A stretch of DNA of 64,000 nt from Pseudomonas protegens CHA0 (GCF_000397205.1 NC_021237.1:2357001-2421000), one strand, 5' to 3'; shown: positions 55,501-64,000, counted from the first letter of the stretch. Made by a program: numbers and translations. The notes: generated by a model from the sequence alone, not told the origin.

Positions 55501-58500
55501 ATCCGCGACCCTTTCAGCGAACAGCCCGGGGCCTTGCTGTACCGCACCGGGGACATTGGCCGCTGGCTGGGCAACGGCCTGCTCGAATGCCTGGGGCGCA
55601 ACGACGATCAGGTGAAGATCCGTGGCCTGCGCATCGAACTGGGGGAAATCGAGGCGCGCCTCACTGCCTGCGCCGGGGTCAAGGAGGCCGTGGTCCTGGC
55701 CCGGGAAGACGAGCCCGGGGACAAGCGCCTGGTGGCCTACTACACCCTGCAGGCGGACGCCGCGCCGCTGCCGGCCGAAGCCCTGCGCGCGGCCCTGCAG
55801 CAGCAACTGCCGGACTACATGGTGCCCCTGGCCTACGTGCAGTTGCAGGCCTTGCCCCTGACCAACAACGGCAAGCTGGACCGCAAGGCGCTGCCGGCGC
55901 CGGCCCCGTCGGCCTTGCTCAGCCGTGAATTCGTCGCCCCCCGGGGCGAGGTGGAAATCGCCTTGGCGCGGATCTGGAGCGAGCTGCTCAAGGTGGAGCA
56001 GGTGGGGCGCCACGACCACTTCTTCGAACTGGGCGGGCACTCGCTGCTGGCGGTGAGCCTGATCGAGCGCATGCGCCAGATCGGCCTGAGCGCCGATGTG
56101 CGGGTGCTGTTCAGCCAGCCGACCCTGGCCGCCCTGGCCGATGCCGTGGGCAGCGGCCGGGAAGTGCAGGTGCCGGCCAACCTCATCAGCGCTGATTGCC
56201 CGCGCATCACCCCGGACCTGCTGCCCCTGGTGGAACTGGACCAGGAGGCCATCGACCGGGTGCTGGCCAGCGTGCCGGGCGGCGTGGCCAATGTGCAGGA
56301 CATCTACCCCCTGGCGCCGTTGCAGGAGGGCATTCTCTATCACCACCTGAGCGCCGGGCAGGGCGACCCCTACCTGCTGCAATCGCGCCTGGCCTTCGAC
56401 AGCCTGGAGCGCCTGCAGCGTTTCGCCGGGGCCCTGCAGCAGGTCATCACGCGCCATGACATCCTGCGCACTGCGGTGCTCTGGGAAGGCCTGCCGCAAC
56501 CGCTGCAAGTGGTCTGGCGCCATGCCGAGCTCCGGGTCGAGGAACAGCACCTGGACCCGGCCGAGGGTGACCTGCTGGCGCAGTTGCAGCAGCGCTTCGA
56601 CGCCCGTCACTGGCGCCTGGACCTGGCCCAGGCGCCGCTGATCCGCCTGGTCTATGCGCGAGAGCCCGGGCAGCAGCGGGTGCCGGCGATCCTGCTGTTC
56701 CACCACCTGGCCCTGGATCACACCGCCATGGAGGTGATCGGCGAGGAAATGCGCGACCTGCTGTTCGACCGCGCGCAGCACCTGGGCACACCGGTGCCGT
56801 ACCGCAACTATGTGGCCCAGGCACGCCTGGGTGCCGGGCAGGCGGAACACGAGGCGTTCTTTCGCGACATGCTCGGGGACATCGACGAGCCGACCCTGGC
56901 CTTCGGCGTAGAGGATGTACAGGGTGACGGCCTGGGTATCGAAGAGGCCGAGCTGGTGCTGCCCGAGGCCCTGAGCCGGCGCCTGCGGCAACAGGCGCGG
57001 CACCTGGGGGTGAGCGCCGCGGCCCTGATGCACCTGGCCTGGGGCCTGGTGCTGGGGCAGTTGGCCAACCGTCGCCAGGTGGTGTTCGGCACCGTGCTGA
57101 TGGGCCGCATGCAGGGCGGCGCGGGCGCCGACCGCGCCCTGGGGGTGTTCATCAATACCCTGCCGCTGCGGGTCGATGTGCAGGGCAGCGTGCATGCCGC
57201 GGTCAAGGCCACCCACGCCCGGCTCAGCGCCTTGCTCGGCCATGAGCACGCCTCCCTGGCCCTGGCCCAGCGCAGCAGCGCGGTGGCGGCCGGCGCGCCA
57301 CTGTTCAACACCTTGCTCAACTACCGCCACAGCGTGCCGAACACGGCGGCGCCGGACGGCCTGGATATCTGGCAGGGCGTCGAACTGCTGGGGGGCGAGG
57401 AGCGCAGCAACTACCCGCTGAGCCTCAGCGTCGATGACCTGGGCGAAGGCTTCAGCCTGGCGCTGCTGGCCCAGGCCGGAATCGGTGCGCAGCGTGTCGG
57501 CGCTTATATGCAAAGTGCCCTGGAGCAACTGGCCCAGGCCCTGGAACACAACCCGCAGGCGGCCCTCGAACAGTGCTCGGTGCTGCCGCCACAAGAGCGC
57601 GAGCAACTGCTGGAGGGCTGCAATGCCAGCACCGCCGACTACCCCCGCGGGCAGACCCTGCACGGGATGTTCGAGGCGCGAGCGGCACAGGCTCCCGACG
57701 CTGTGGCGCTGGTACAGGGGCCGTTGCGCCTGAGCTACCGCCAGCTCAACCAGCAGGCCAATCAGCTGGCCCGGCAACTGCTGGAGTTGGGCGTGCACCC
57801 AGACGATCGCGTGGCCCTGTGCCTGCAACGCGGGCCGCACTTGTTGCGGGGCATGCTGGCGGTCCTCAAGGCCGGGGCGGCCTATGTGCCCATCGACCCG
57901 AGCCTGCCGGCCGAACGCATTGCCTACCTGCTGCAGGACAGCGCGCCGCTGGCAGTGCTGGTGCAAAGCGCCACCCGCGAGCTGCCGGGCAGCCTTGCGG
58001 TGGTGTCGATCGATCTCGATGGGGTTGCCTGGCAGGAGGCCGAGCTGGGCAACCCGCTGCTGCCGCACCTGACCCCGGCGCACCTGGCCTATGTGATCTA
58101 CACCTCCGGTTCCACTGGCCTGCCCAAGGGCGTGATGGTGGAGCACCAGAGCCTGGAAAACCTGGTGCACTGGCACTGCGCGAGTTTCGACCTGGGCCCG
58201 GGGCGGCACAGCTCCAGCGTCGCCGGCCTGGGCTTCGACGCCATGGCCTGGGAGGTCTGGCCGACCCTGTGCAGCGGCGCGACCCTGCACCTGCCGCCCG
58301 CCGATGTGGGCAGCCAGGATATCGAAGCGCTGCTGCACTGGTGGCGCGCCCAGCCCCTGGATGTCAGCTTCCTGCCGACCCCGGTGGCCGAATACGCCTT
58401 CAGCCAGGGGCTCGGCCACCCCACACTGGACACCTTGCTGATCGGTGGCGACCGCCTGCGCCAGTTCGCCGCCGACCCGGGTTTTGCAGTGATCAACAAC

Positions 58501-61500
58501 TACGGCCCCACCGAAGCCACGGTGGTGGCCAGCTCCGGGCGGATCGAGGCCGGTAGCGCCCTGCATATCGGCCGGCCCGTGGCCAATGCGCGGCTCTACC
58601 TGCTGGACGAACTGCAGCGCCCGGTGCCCCAGGGGGTCAGTGGCGAGCTGTATGTGGCCGGGGCCGGGGTGGCCCGGGGTTACCTCAACCGCCCGCAAAT
58701 GACCGCTGAACGCTTTCTCAACGACCCCTTCAGCGCCGAGCCCGAGGCACGCATGTACCGCACCGGTGACCTGGCCCGCTGGCGCGCCGACGGCAACCTC
58801 GACTACCTGGGGCGCAACGACGACCAGGTGAAGGTGCGCGGCATGCGCATCGAACCTGGGGAAATCGAGGCGGCGCTGCTCACCCATCCGGCCCTCAAGG
58901 AAGCCCTGGTGCTGGTCCGCGAGGGGCGCCTGCTGGCCTATTTCACTTCCCGTACCGAGGGCGTGCAAGCCGCCGCCGAAGACCTGCGCGACCACCTGCA
59001 AGGCCGGCTGCCGGACTACATGCTGCCGGTGGCCTATGTGCGCCTGCCGGCCATGCCCCTGACCGCCAACGGCAAGCTCGACCGCAAGGCCCTGCCACCG
59101 CCGGGGGAAGAGGCCTGGCTGAACCGGGAATTCGTGGCCCCCGAAGGCGAGGTGGAACAGGCCCTGGCGCGGATCTGGAGCGAGGTGCTGCAGGTGGAGG
59201 CGGTGGGGCGCCATGATCACTTCTTCGAACTGGGCGGGCATTCGCTGCTGGCGGTGAGCCTGATCGAACGCATGCGCCAGATCGGCCTGGACGCCGACGT
59301 GCGGGTGCTGTTCGGCCAGCCGACCCTGGCTGCGCTGGCGGCTGCGGTGGGCAGTGGCCGCGAGGTCGCGGTCCCGGCCAACCGGATCACCGCGGATTGC
59401 CCGCGCATCACCCCGGACCTGCTGCCGCTGGTGGAACTGGAGCAGGAAGCCATCGACCGAGTGGTGGCCAGCGTGCCCGGCGGCGTGGCCAACGTGCAGG
59501 ACATCTACCCCCTGGCGCCGTTGCAGGAGGGCATTCTCTATCACCACCTGAGTGCCCGGCAGGGCGACCCCTACCTGCTGCAATCGCAGCTGGCCTTCGC
59601 CAGCCGGCAACGCCTGGATGATTTCGCCGCAGCCCTGCAGCGGGTGGTCGAGCGCCACGACATCCTGCGCACCGCGGTGCTCTGGGAAGGCCTGAAGCAG
59701 CCGCTGCAAGTGGTCTGGCGCCAGGCAGGGGTGCAGGTGCAAGAGGTGCAAGCGAACCCCGCCCAGGGCGAGGTCCTGGAGCAACTGCAGGCGCGCTTCG
59801 ATGCCCGGCACCTGCGCCTGGACCTGACCCGGGCGCCGCTGATGCGCCTGGTGTATGCCCAGGACCCGGCCCGCCAGCGCATCGTCGCCATCCTGCTGTT
59901 CCATCACATGGCCCTGGACCACACCGCCCTGGAGGTGGTGCGCGAGGAAATCCAGGCCTGCCTGCTGGGGCAGTCGCCCGCGGGCACGGCGATTCCCTAT
60001 CGCAACTACGTGGCCCAGGCGCGCCTGGGTGTGAGCCGTGAAGAGCACGAGGCATTCTTTCGCGAGATGCTCGGCGATATCGATGAGCCGACCCTGCCGT
60101 TCGGCCTGCAGGACGTGCAGGGCGATGGCGATGCCATTGAAGAGCGCCAGCAGGCCCTGGAGCCGTCACTGAGTGCGCGCCTGCGAACCCAGGCCCGGTT
60201 GCTGGGGGTGAGTGCGGCGAGCCTGTTCCACCTGGCCTGGGCCCGGGTCCTGAGCGTCACCTCGGGCCAGGACCGGGTGGTGTTCGGCACCGTGCTGCTG
60301 GGGCGCCTGAGCGCCGGGCAGGGCGCCGACCGGGCCCTGGGCATGTTCATCAACACCTTGCCGCTGCGGGTCGACCTGGATGCGCGTGGCAGCCGTGCCG
60401 CGGTCAAGGACACCCACGCCCGGCTCAGTGCCTTGCTGGGTCATGAACACGCCTCCCTGGCCCTGGCCCAGCGTTGCAGCGGGGTGGCCGCGCCGCTGCC
60501 GCTGTTCAGTGCCATGCTCAACTACCGCCACGGCAGCGACGGGGTGCCGAGCCAGGCCGTGCAACAGGCCTGGCAGGGCATCGAGACCCTGCATAGCGAG
60601 GAGCGCACCAACTACCCCCTGAGCCTCAACGTCGACGACCTGGGCCAGGGGTTCCGTCTCACCGCCATGACCCTGGCGCGGATCGGTGCCGAGCGTATCT
60701 GCGGCTACATGCAGCAGGCCCTGCTGGCCCTGGTGGAGAACCTGGAGACGGCGCCGCAGCGGCCCCTGCGCGAGGTGCCGATCCTGCCGCCGCAGGAGCG
60801 TCAGCACCTGCTGCAAGGGTTCAACGCCACGGCCGTGGATTACCCCCTGGAGCAGACCCTGCACGGGCTGTTCGAGGCCCAGGTACGGCGCAGCCCCGAG
60901 GCCACTGCGGTGCAGGCCGGCGAGCAGCAGCTGAGCTACGGCGAACTCAACCGGCGCGCCAACCAGCTGGCCGGGCACCTGCTGCAACTGGGCGTCGGCC
61001 CCGACAGCCGGGTGGCGATCTGTGTCGAGCGCGGGCTGGAAATGGTGGTCGGCCTGCTGGCGATCCTCAAGGCCGGCGGCGCCTATGTGCCCATCGACCC
61101 GGGCTACCCCGCCGAACGCATCGCCTACATGCTCGACGACAGCGCGCCCCTGGCGGTGCTGGCCCAGGGCGCGACCCGGGCATTGCTCGGCGAACTGGCG
61201 CGGCCCCTGGTGGACCTCGACCAGCTGGCCTGGAGCGGGCCGGCGCCGGGCAACCCGCAAGTAGAGGGGCTGACCCCGGGGCACCTGGCCTATGTGATCT
61301 ATACCTCCGGTTCCACCGGCCAGCCCAAGGGCGCGATGAACGAGCACCGGGCCGTGGTCAACCGCCTGTTGTGGATGCAGGCGCAGTACCGCCTTGGCAC
61401 CGAGGACGCGGTGTTGCAGAAGACCCCGTTCAGTTTCGACGTCTCGGTCTGGGAGTTCTTCTGGCCGCTGTTCACCGGCGCGCGCCTGGTGATGGCGCGC

Positions 61501-62625
61501 CCCGACGGGCACAAGGACCCGGCCTACCTGCGCCAGGTGATCCGCGAGCAGGGCATCAGCACCTTGCACTTCGTGCCCTCGATGCTCGATGTGTTCCTGG
61601 CCCAGGGCGAGGGCGCCGAGGACCTGGGCCTGCGCCAGGTGATGTGCAGCGGCGAGGCATTGCCGGGCAGCCTGGTGCGGCGCTTCAAGCAGCAACTGCC
61701 ACAGGTGGCATTGCACAACCTCTACGGCCCCACGGAGGCCGCGGTGGACGTCACTGCCTGGGATTGCAGCGGCCCGCTGGCCGATACCCCGGACCACACG
61801 CCCATCGGCAAGCCCATCGCCAATACCTGCATCTACCTGCTGGACGCGCAGATGCAACCGGTGCCCCTGGGGGTGGTGGGCGAGCTGTACATCGGCGGGG
61901 TGCAGGTGGCCCGGGGTTACCTGAACCGCGAGCAGTTGAGCGCCGAACGTTTCCTCAAGGACCCGTTCAGCCAGGAACCGGGGGCGCGCCTGTACCGCAC
62001 CGGCGACCTCGGGCGCTATCAGGCCGACGGCACTATCGAGTACCTGGGGCGCAACGACGACCAGGTGAAGATCCGCGGCCTGCGCATCGAACTGGGGGAG
62101 ATCCAGGCGCGCCTGACCCAGCTGGAGGAGGTCAAGGAGGCGGTGGTACTGGCCCGCGAGGATGTGCCTGGCGACCAGCGCCTGGTGGCCTACTACACCA
62201 CCCACGACAGCGCCCGGCGCCTGCCCGTCGAGCACCTGCGCACGCAACTGCTGCAGCACCTGCCGGAGTTCATGGTGCCGGCGCTGTTCGTGCACCTGGC
62301 GGCGCTGCCCCTGAGCGCCAACGGCAAGCTGGCGCGCAAGGAACTGCCGGCCCCGGGGCTGGAGGCGGCCCAGGTGCGCGAGTACGAGGCCCCGGTGGGC
62401 GACACCGAAATCGCCCTGGCGCGGCTGTGGGCCGAACTGCTCAATGTCGAGCGGGTGGGGCGTCACGATCATTTCTTTGAACTGGGTGGGCACTCACTGC
62501 TGGCGGTCAGCCTGATCAGCCGCATGCGTGAGCTAGGCATGGAAGCCGATGTCCGGGCGTTGTTCGAACAGCCGACCCTGGCGGCCTACGCGGCCATGAC
62601 CGAACGAATGGAGATCGTCCTGTGA
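49522..62625 (+). CDS. ofaB: Lipopeptide NRPS 2, four modules (orfamide-type OfaB)
   Basis: 4367 residues: docking-(C-A-T)x4, no TE. The first ~60 residues (MQFSELMAVLSTLAIRLQREQEDLLVQGD) resemble a TubC N-terminal docking domain. Each C domain (His motifs near 109, 1196, 2272, 3340) carries HHLxxxxGDPY, the dual condensation/epimerisation signature, and HHxALDH. A-domain pocket residues by my alignment: module 3 DFWNIGMVHK (Thr), module 4 DAMFLGCTYK (Val/Ile-like), module 5 DAWFLGNVVK (Leu), module 6 DVWHMSLVDK (Ser). Carrier Ser sites (GGHSL) lie at about 1096, 2174, 3240 and 4324. Thr-Ile-Leu-Ser are residues 3-6 of orfamide. Start 49522 is placed at the docking domain; the open frame above it is not similar. 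The stop overlaps ofaC (GTGA). Confidence 0.95.
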   Translation: MQFSELMAVLSTLAIRLQREQEDLLVQGDDEALDDGLWDSLVQHKARLLELLDGQGGSWLSPAFRITPDMLPLVQLDPPAIERIVAAVPGGAANVQDIYPLAPLQEGMLYHHLSAAQGDPYVLQARFAFASAERRQAFVEALQWVIDRHDILRTAIAWESLDEPLQVVWRQAPLVIEAVALDPADGDVLGQLQARYDSRHFRLDLRQAPLLRLVHAEDPANQRQVALLLFHHLALDHSALDLVRQEIHARLQGHSERLPAPVPFRNHLAQALASRSEAAHERFFREMLGDVDEPTLPCGLGDVQGAGRVIEEARLTLDRELSQRLRAQARQLGVSSASLMHLALARVLGQLSGREAVVFGTVLLGRMEAGEGGERALGMFINTLPLRVDVGAQGVRAGVLATHQRLSALLAHEHASLALAQRCSGVSAPTPLFSAMLNYRHSHAADGAQVQEVAPGIQVLGAEERTNYPLTINIDDLGEDFCITALVDRQLGAERIAGYLLTALESLALALQSTPQAPLYSLEMLPASERRYLLQGLNTPLGHYPDSPLIHQQVEAQARVQPEAPALLFGELRLSYGELNRRANQVAHRLLALGVRPDQRVAICVERGVEMIVGLLGILKAGGAYVPIDPAYPRERIAYTLQDSDPVALLVQAGTQSLVADLRVPLIDLDSRTLAHEAQEDPEVPGLTPAHLAYVIYTSGSTGLPKGVMVEHRNVARLFSATRDWFDFNWRDVWALFHSFAFDFSVWEIWGALVHGGQLLVVPQAVSRSPDDCYRLLCEARVSILNQTPSAFRSLIAAQDQSPLKHSLRQVIFGGEALEPGMLKPWYAHLENVGTQLVNMYGITETTVHVTYRPLQAADAQLVGSSPIGRRIPDLQLYVLDAHREPLPSGVVGELYVGGAGVARGYLNRDQLTAERFIADPFSHEPGARLYKTGDLARWRSDGSLEYLGRNDDQVKIRGFRIELGEIEARLAACDGVREAVVIAREDTPGDKRLVAYVIPRPGAAASAAQLREQLQQSLAEHMLPSAFVTLQAWPLTPNGKLDRKALPAPDSQALARREYAAPQGEVEQAIATIWQELLGLPQVGRQDNFFELGGHSLLAVKLMERMRQVDLCADVRVLFGQPTLAALAATVGGQREVQVPANRIAADCRHITPDLLPLADLDQAAIDRLLARVPGGAANVQDIYALAPLQAGILYHHLSSAEGDPYVLQVQFEFAGEDALQTFTLALQQVIARHDILRSSMAWEGLEQPVQVVWRQAPLDIQVVETDPAQGPVLEQLQARFDPRRYRLDLSRAPLLQLACAADPGQQRWLGLLLFHHLALDHSSLEVLVEEISAVLQGAAAQLPAPAPYRNYVAQARLGHGEEQHQAFFREMLADIDEPTLAFGLQDVQRDGSGIRERQLRLDPALCRRLREQARHLGVSLASLLHLAWGRVLGQLAGRDDVVFGTVLLGRMQGGAGADRALGMFINTLPLRVSVGEQGVAEALRATHARLARLLGHEHASLALAQRCSGVPASLPLFNSLLNYRHSAADAAQQGPASWEGIRVLDSRERSNYPLALNIDDDAQGLRLTVQAVAQVDGDRVCGYLQCVLEHLAQALEQTPALALENIPVLPAAERRQVLLEFNASTRDYPRQHTVHRLFEAQAQAHPQRVAAVEGQAQLSYGELNTRANQLARHLLELGLQPGDRVAILLPRSLDLLVSQLAVCKCAAAYVPLDINAPAQRQAFMVEDSASVLLLSRSDQVLACPARRVDLDRLQLAPLPGHNPDLAQSSETVAYIMYTSGSTGVPKGVQVPHRAISRLVLNNGYADFNPEDRVAFASNPAFDASTMDVWGALLNGGRVLVIDHYTLLEPARFGRALSTAGATVLFVTTALFNQYVQLIPEALKGLRILLCGGERADPAAFRRLLALAPRLRLVHCYGPTETTTYATTHEVTALADDAEHVPIGRPIGNTRVYVLDAQQRPLPIGAPGEIVIGGDGVALGYLNRPELNAEKFIRDPFSEQPGALLYRTGDIGRWLGNGLLECLGRNDDQVKIRGLRIELGEIEARLTACAGVKEAVVLAREDEPGDKRLVAYYTLQADAAPLPAEALRAALQQQLPDYMVPLAYVQLQALPLTNNGKLDRKALPAPAPSALLSREFVAPRGEVEIALARIWSELLKVEQVGRHDHFFELGGHSLLAVSLIERMRQIGLSADVRVLFSQPTLAALADAVGSGREVQVPANLISADCPRITPDLLPLVELDQEAIDRVLASVPGGVANVQDIYPLAPLQEGILYHHLSAGQGDPYLLQSRLAFDSLERLQRFAGALQQVITRHDILRTAVLWEGLPQPLQVVWRHAELRVEEQHLDPAEGDLLAQLQQRFDARHWRLDLAQAPLIRLVYAREPGQQRVPAILLFHHLALDHTAMEVIGEEMRDLLFDRAQHLGTPVPYRNYVAQARLGAGQAEHEAFFRDMLGDIDEPTLAFGVEDVQGDGLGIEEAELVLPEALSRRLRQQARHLGVSAAALMHLAWGLVLGQLANRRQVVFGTVLMGRMQGGAGADRALGVFINTLPLRVDVQGSVHAAVKATHARLSALLGHEHASLALAQRSSAVAAGAPLFNTLLNYRHSVPNTAAPDGLDIWQGVELLGGEERSNYPLSLSVDDLGEGFSLALLAQAGIGAQRVGAYMQSALEQLAQALEHNPQAALEQCSVLPPQEREQLLEGCNASTADYPRGQTLHGMFEARAAQAPDAVALVQGPLRLSYRQLNQQANQLARQLLELGVHPDDRVALCLQRGPHLLRGMLAVLKAGAAYVPIDPSLPAERIAYLLQDSAPLAVLVQSATRELPGSLAVVSIDLDGVAWQEAELGNPLLPHLTPAHLAYVIYTSGSTGLPKGVMVEHQSLENLVHWHCASFDLGPGRHSSSVAGLGFDAMAWEVWPTLCSGATLHLPPADVGSQDIEALLHWWRAQPLDVSFLPTPVAEYAFSQGLGHPTLDTLLIGGDRLRQFAADPGFAVINNYGPTEATVVASSGRIEAGSALHIGRPVANARLYLLDELQRPVPQGVSGELYVAGAGVARGYLNRPQMTAERFLNDPFSAEPEARMYRTGDLARWRADGNLDYLGRNDDQVKVRGMRIEPGEIEAALLTHPALKEALVLVREGRLLAYFTSRTEGVQAAAEDLRDHLQGRLPDYMLPVAYVRLPAMPLTANGKLDRKALPPPGEEAWLNREFVAPEGEVEQALARIWSEVLQVEAVGRHDHFFELGGHSLLAVSLIERMRQIGLDADVRVLFGQPTLAALAAAVGSGREVAVPANRITADCPRITPDLLPLVELEQEAIDRVVASVPGGVANVQDIYPLAPLQEGILYHHLSARQGDPYLLQSQLAFASRQRLDDFAAALQRVVERHDILRTAVLWEGLKQPLQVVWRQAGVQVQEVQANPAQGEVLEQLQARFDARHLRLDLTRAPLMRLVYAQDPARQRIVAILLFHHMALDHTALEVVREEIQACLLGQSPAGTAIPYRNYVAQARLGVSREEHEAFFREMLGDIDEPTLPFGLQDVQGDGDAIEERQQALEPSLSARLRTQARLLGVSAASLFHLAWARVLSVTSGQDRVVFGTVLLGRLSAGQGADRALGMFINTLPLRVDLDARGSRAAVKDTHARLSALLGHEHASLALAQRCSGVAAPLPLFSAMLNYRHGSDGVPSQAVQQAWQGIETLHSEERTNYPLSLNVDDLGQGFRLTAMTLARIGAERICGYMQQALLALVENLETAPQRPLREVPILPPQERQHLLQGFNATAVDYPLEQTLHGLFEAQVRRSPEATAVQAGEQQLSYGELNRRANQLAGHLLQLGVGPDSRVAICVERGLEMVVGLLAILKAGGAYVPIDPGYPAERIAYMLDDSAPLAVLAQGATRALLGELARPLVDLDQLAWSGPAPGNPQVEGLTPGHLAYVIYTSGSTGQPKGAMNEHRAVVNRLLWMQAQYRLGTEDAVLQKTPFSFDVSVWEFFWPLFTGARLVMARPDGHKDPAYLRQVIREQGISTLHFVPSMLDVFLAQGEGAEDLGLRQVMCSGEALPGSLVRRFKQQLPQVALHNLYGPTEAAVDVTAWDCSGPLADTPDHTPIGKPIANTCIYLLDAQMQPVPLGVVGELYIGGVQVARGYLNREQLSAERFLKDPFSQEPGARLYRTGDLGRYQADGTIEYLGRNDDQVKIRGLRIELGEIQARLTQLEEVKEAVVLAREDVPGDQRLVAYYTTHDSARRLPVEHLRTQLLQHLPEFMVPALFVHLAALPLSANGKLARKELPAPGLEAAQVREYEAPVGDTEIALARLWAELLNVERVGRHDHFFELGGHSLLAVSLISRMRELGMEADVRALFEQPTLAAYAAMTERMEIVL

Positions 62626-64000
62626 GCGTGATCGAACTGTTGGCGACACTGAAGGAAAAGGATGTGCAACTGGTGCTCAAGGACGACCAGTTGGTGGTCC
62701 AGGGCAACAAGCAGGCCCTGAGCGAACCGCAGCTGCTGGCCCGCTTGCGCGAGCACAAGCCGGAGCTGATCGAGCTGATCCGCGCCGGCCAGTATTCGCC
62801 GAGCAAGGCCGGGCAGGTGCAGGTGCCGGCCAATGGCATCACCCCGGGCATCAGCCGCATCACCCCGGCGATGCTGCCCCTGGCCAACCTCGACCAGGAG
62901 GCCATCGAGCGCATTGTCGCCAGCGTCCCGGGCGGGGTCGCCAACGTGCAGGACATCTATCCCCTGGCGCCCCTGCAGGAGGGCATTCTCTACCACCACG
63001 TCAGTGCGCAGCAGGGCGACCCCTATGTGATGCAGGCGCAGTTCGCCTTCGCCAGCGAGGAACGCCTGGAAGCCTTTGCCGAGGCCCTGCGCGGGGTCAT
63101 TGCGCGGCACGACATCCTGCGCACCGCGGTGCTCTGGGATGGCCTGGAGCAGCCGATGCAGGTGGTCTGGCGCGAGGCCGGGCTGGAGCTGCAAGAGGTC
63201 GAGACCGACCCTGCGGCCGGTGAGGTTCTGGCCCAGTTGCATGCGCGTTTCGACGCCCGCCACTATCGCCTGGACGTCAGCCAGGCGCCGCTGCTGCGCC
63301 TGGTGCATGCCCGGGATGAAGCCGGGCAGCGCATCGTCGCCATGCTGCTGTTCCACCACATGGCCCTGGACCACAGCGCCCTGGATGTGGTGCGCCACGA
63401 GATGCAGGCCTTCCTCTCCGGGCAGGCCGAGCGCCTGGGGCCGGCCATGCCGTTTCGCAACTACGTGGCCCAGGCGCGGCTGGGCATCAGCGAACAGGAG
63501 CACGAAGCGTTCTTCCGCCAGATGCTCGGCGATATCGACGAGCCGACCCTGCCTTACGGCCTGCAGGATGTGCAGGGCGATGGCCGGGCCATCGAGGAAT
63601 GCACCCAGGCCCTGCCAACCGAGTTGAGCCAGCGCCTGCGGACCCGGGCCCGGCTGGCCGGGGTCAGCGCGGCCAGCCTGTTCCACCTGGCCTGGGGCCG
63701 GGTGCTGGGCACCCTGGCGGGCAAGCACAAGGTGGTGTTCGGCACTGTGCTGATGGGCCGCCTGCAAGGCGCCGAAGCCACCGAGCGGGCCCTGGGGATC
63801 TTCATCAACACCTTGCCGTTTCGCCTGGATGTGGACAGCCAGGGCCTGGGCGAGGCCCTCAAGGCCACCCACGCCCGGCTCACCACCTTGCTGCGCCACG
63901 AACACGCGGCCCTGGCCCTGGCCCAGCGTTGCAGCGGCGTGAGCGCACCGACCCCGCTGTTCAGCGCCTTGCTCAACTACCGGCACAGTGCTGCCGGGGC
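62622..64000 (+). CDS. ofaC: Lipopeptide NRPS 3, 5' part (orfamide-type OfaC)
   Basis: 459 residues visible, open to the window end. GTG 62622 overlaps the ofaB stop (GTGA), with GGAG upstream. Residues 1-57 (MSVIELLATLKEKDVQLVLKDDQLVVQGN...) form a TubC-type docking domain. A condensation domain follows with YHHVSAQQGDPYVMQ (dual C/E type, so D-residue 6 is predicted) and HHMALDHS. It ends within LLNYRHSAAG, typical of the C-domain core. The expected remaining modules and tandem TE domains lie beyond the window. Confidence 0.93.
   Translation, partial: MSVIELLATLKEKDVQLVLKDDQLVVQGNKQALSEPQLLARLREHKPELIELIRAGQYSPSKAGQVQVPANGITPGISRITPAMLPLANLDQEAIERIVASVPGGVANVQDIYPLAPLQEGILYHHVSAQQGDPYVMQAQFAFASEERLEAFAEALRGVIARHDILRTAVLWDGLEQPMQVVWREAGLELQEVETDPAAGEVLAQLHARFDARHYRLDVSQAPLLRLVHARDEAGQRIVAMLLFHHMALDHSALDVVRHEMQAFLSGQAERLGPAMPFRNYVAQARLGISEQEHEAFFRQMLGDIDEPTLPYGLQDVQGDGRAIEECTQALPTELSQRLRTRARLAGVSAASLFHLAWGRVLGTLAGKHKVVFGTVLMGRLQGAEATERALGIFINTLPFRLDVDSQGLGEALKATHARLTTLLRHEHAALALAQRCSGVSAPTPLFSALLNYRHSAAG

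Noticed and set aside
49642..60048. A 3468-codon open frame on the strand opposite ofaB, with similar long antisense frames over ofaA (46670-49129) and ofaC
   Set aside because: GC-rich codon use of the synthetase removes stops from the complementary frame. The translation is His/Gln/Val-rich with no fold or motif, and it mirrors the repeated sense modules.

Overview
The window is chromosomal DNA of a fluorescent Pseudomonas, and its content points to the P. protegens (Pf-5/CHA0-like) lineage. The evidence is GC-rich codon use, a 64-residue RsmE, a two-domain LlpA lectin bacteriocin, and a lipopeptide synthetase whose readable adenylation codes (Leu, Glu-like, Thr, Val/Ile-like, Leu, Ser) match the first six residues of orfamide. 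Product assignments come from motifs read directly in the translations; no database search was run.

Layout. 1-5.5 kb: the 3' end of a secreted GH18 chitinase, small housekeeping genes, the Gac/Rsm regulator rsmE, an SPOR lipoprotein, a DUF1654-endonuclease I pair behind a LexA box, and a periplasmic glutaminase/asparaginase with a candidate Anr box. 6.3-13.5 kb: a complete ribose operon, rbsBACRKD, behind a perfect LacI-type palindrome, closed by an exported nucleoside hydrolase that could release ribose in the periplasm. 13.5-15.6 kb: small proteins and a cold-shock protein. 15.8-23.4 kb: the translation block thrS-infC-rpmI-rplT-pheS-pheT-ihfA-merR-tRNA-Pro(GGG). The thrS leader folds into two hairpins that look like tRNA-Thr anticodon arms. 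23.4-26.9 kb: a prophage-derived remnant beside the tRNA, holding a self-cleaving XRE/S24 repressor, three operators 24 bp apart, a Com-type zinc-finger protein and the bacteriocin gene llpA.

29.4-39.6 kb: the most unusual segment. Two LysR genes each face a divergent plus-strand operon: (i) MFS exporter, helical protein A, Fsr-like MFS exporter; (ii) aminotransferase, helical protein B (paralogue of A), class II fumarase, phosphoenolpyruvate mutase. The mutase carries the EDKx5NS signature of C-P bond-forming enzymes. I read this as an uncharacterised phosphonate biosynthesis, resistance and export cluster in which two heme-oxygenase-like putative diiron proteins may tailor the product.

39.9-64 kb: the orfamide-type lipopeptide locus. 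It holds a NodT outer-membrane efflux lipoprotein, a LuxR-family regulator, ofaA (2 modules with a lipo-initiating C domain), ofaB (4 modules) and the start of ofaC, which runs off the window. Regulatory candidates include a syr-syp-like box, a 34-codon upstream ORF whose stop overlaps the ofaA start, and an Rsm-type ACAAGGACGT motif ahead of ofaB. The last would link the locus to the rsmE gene at 2.4 kb.
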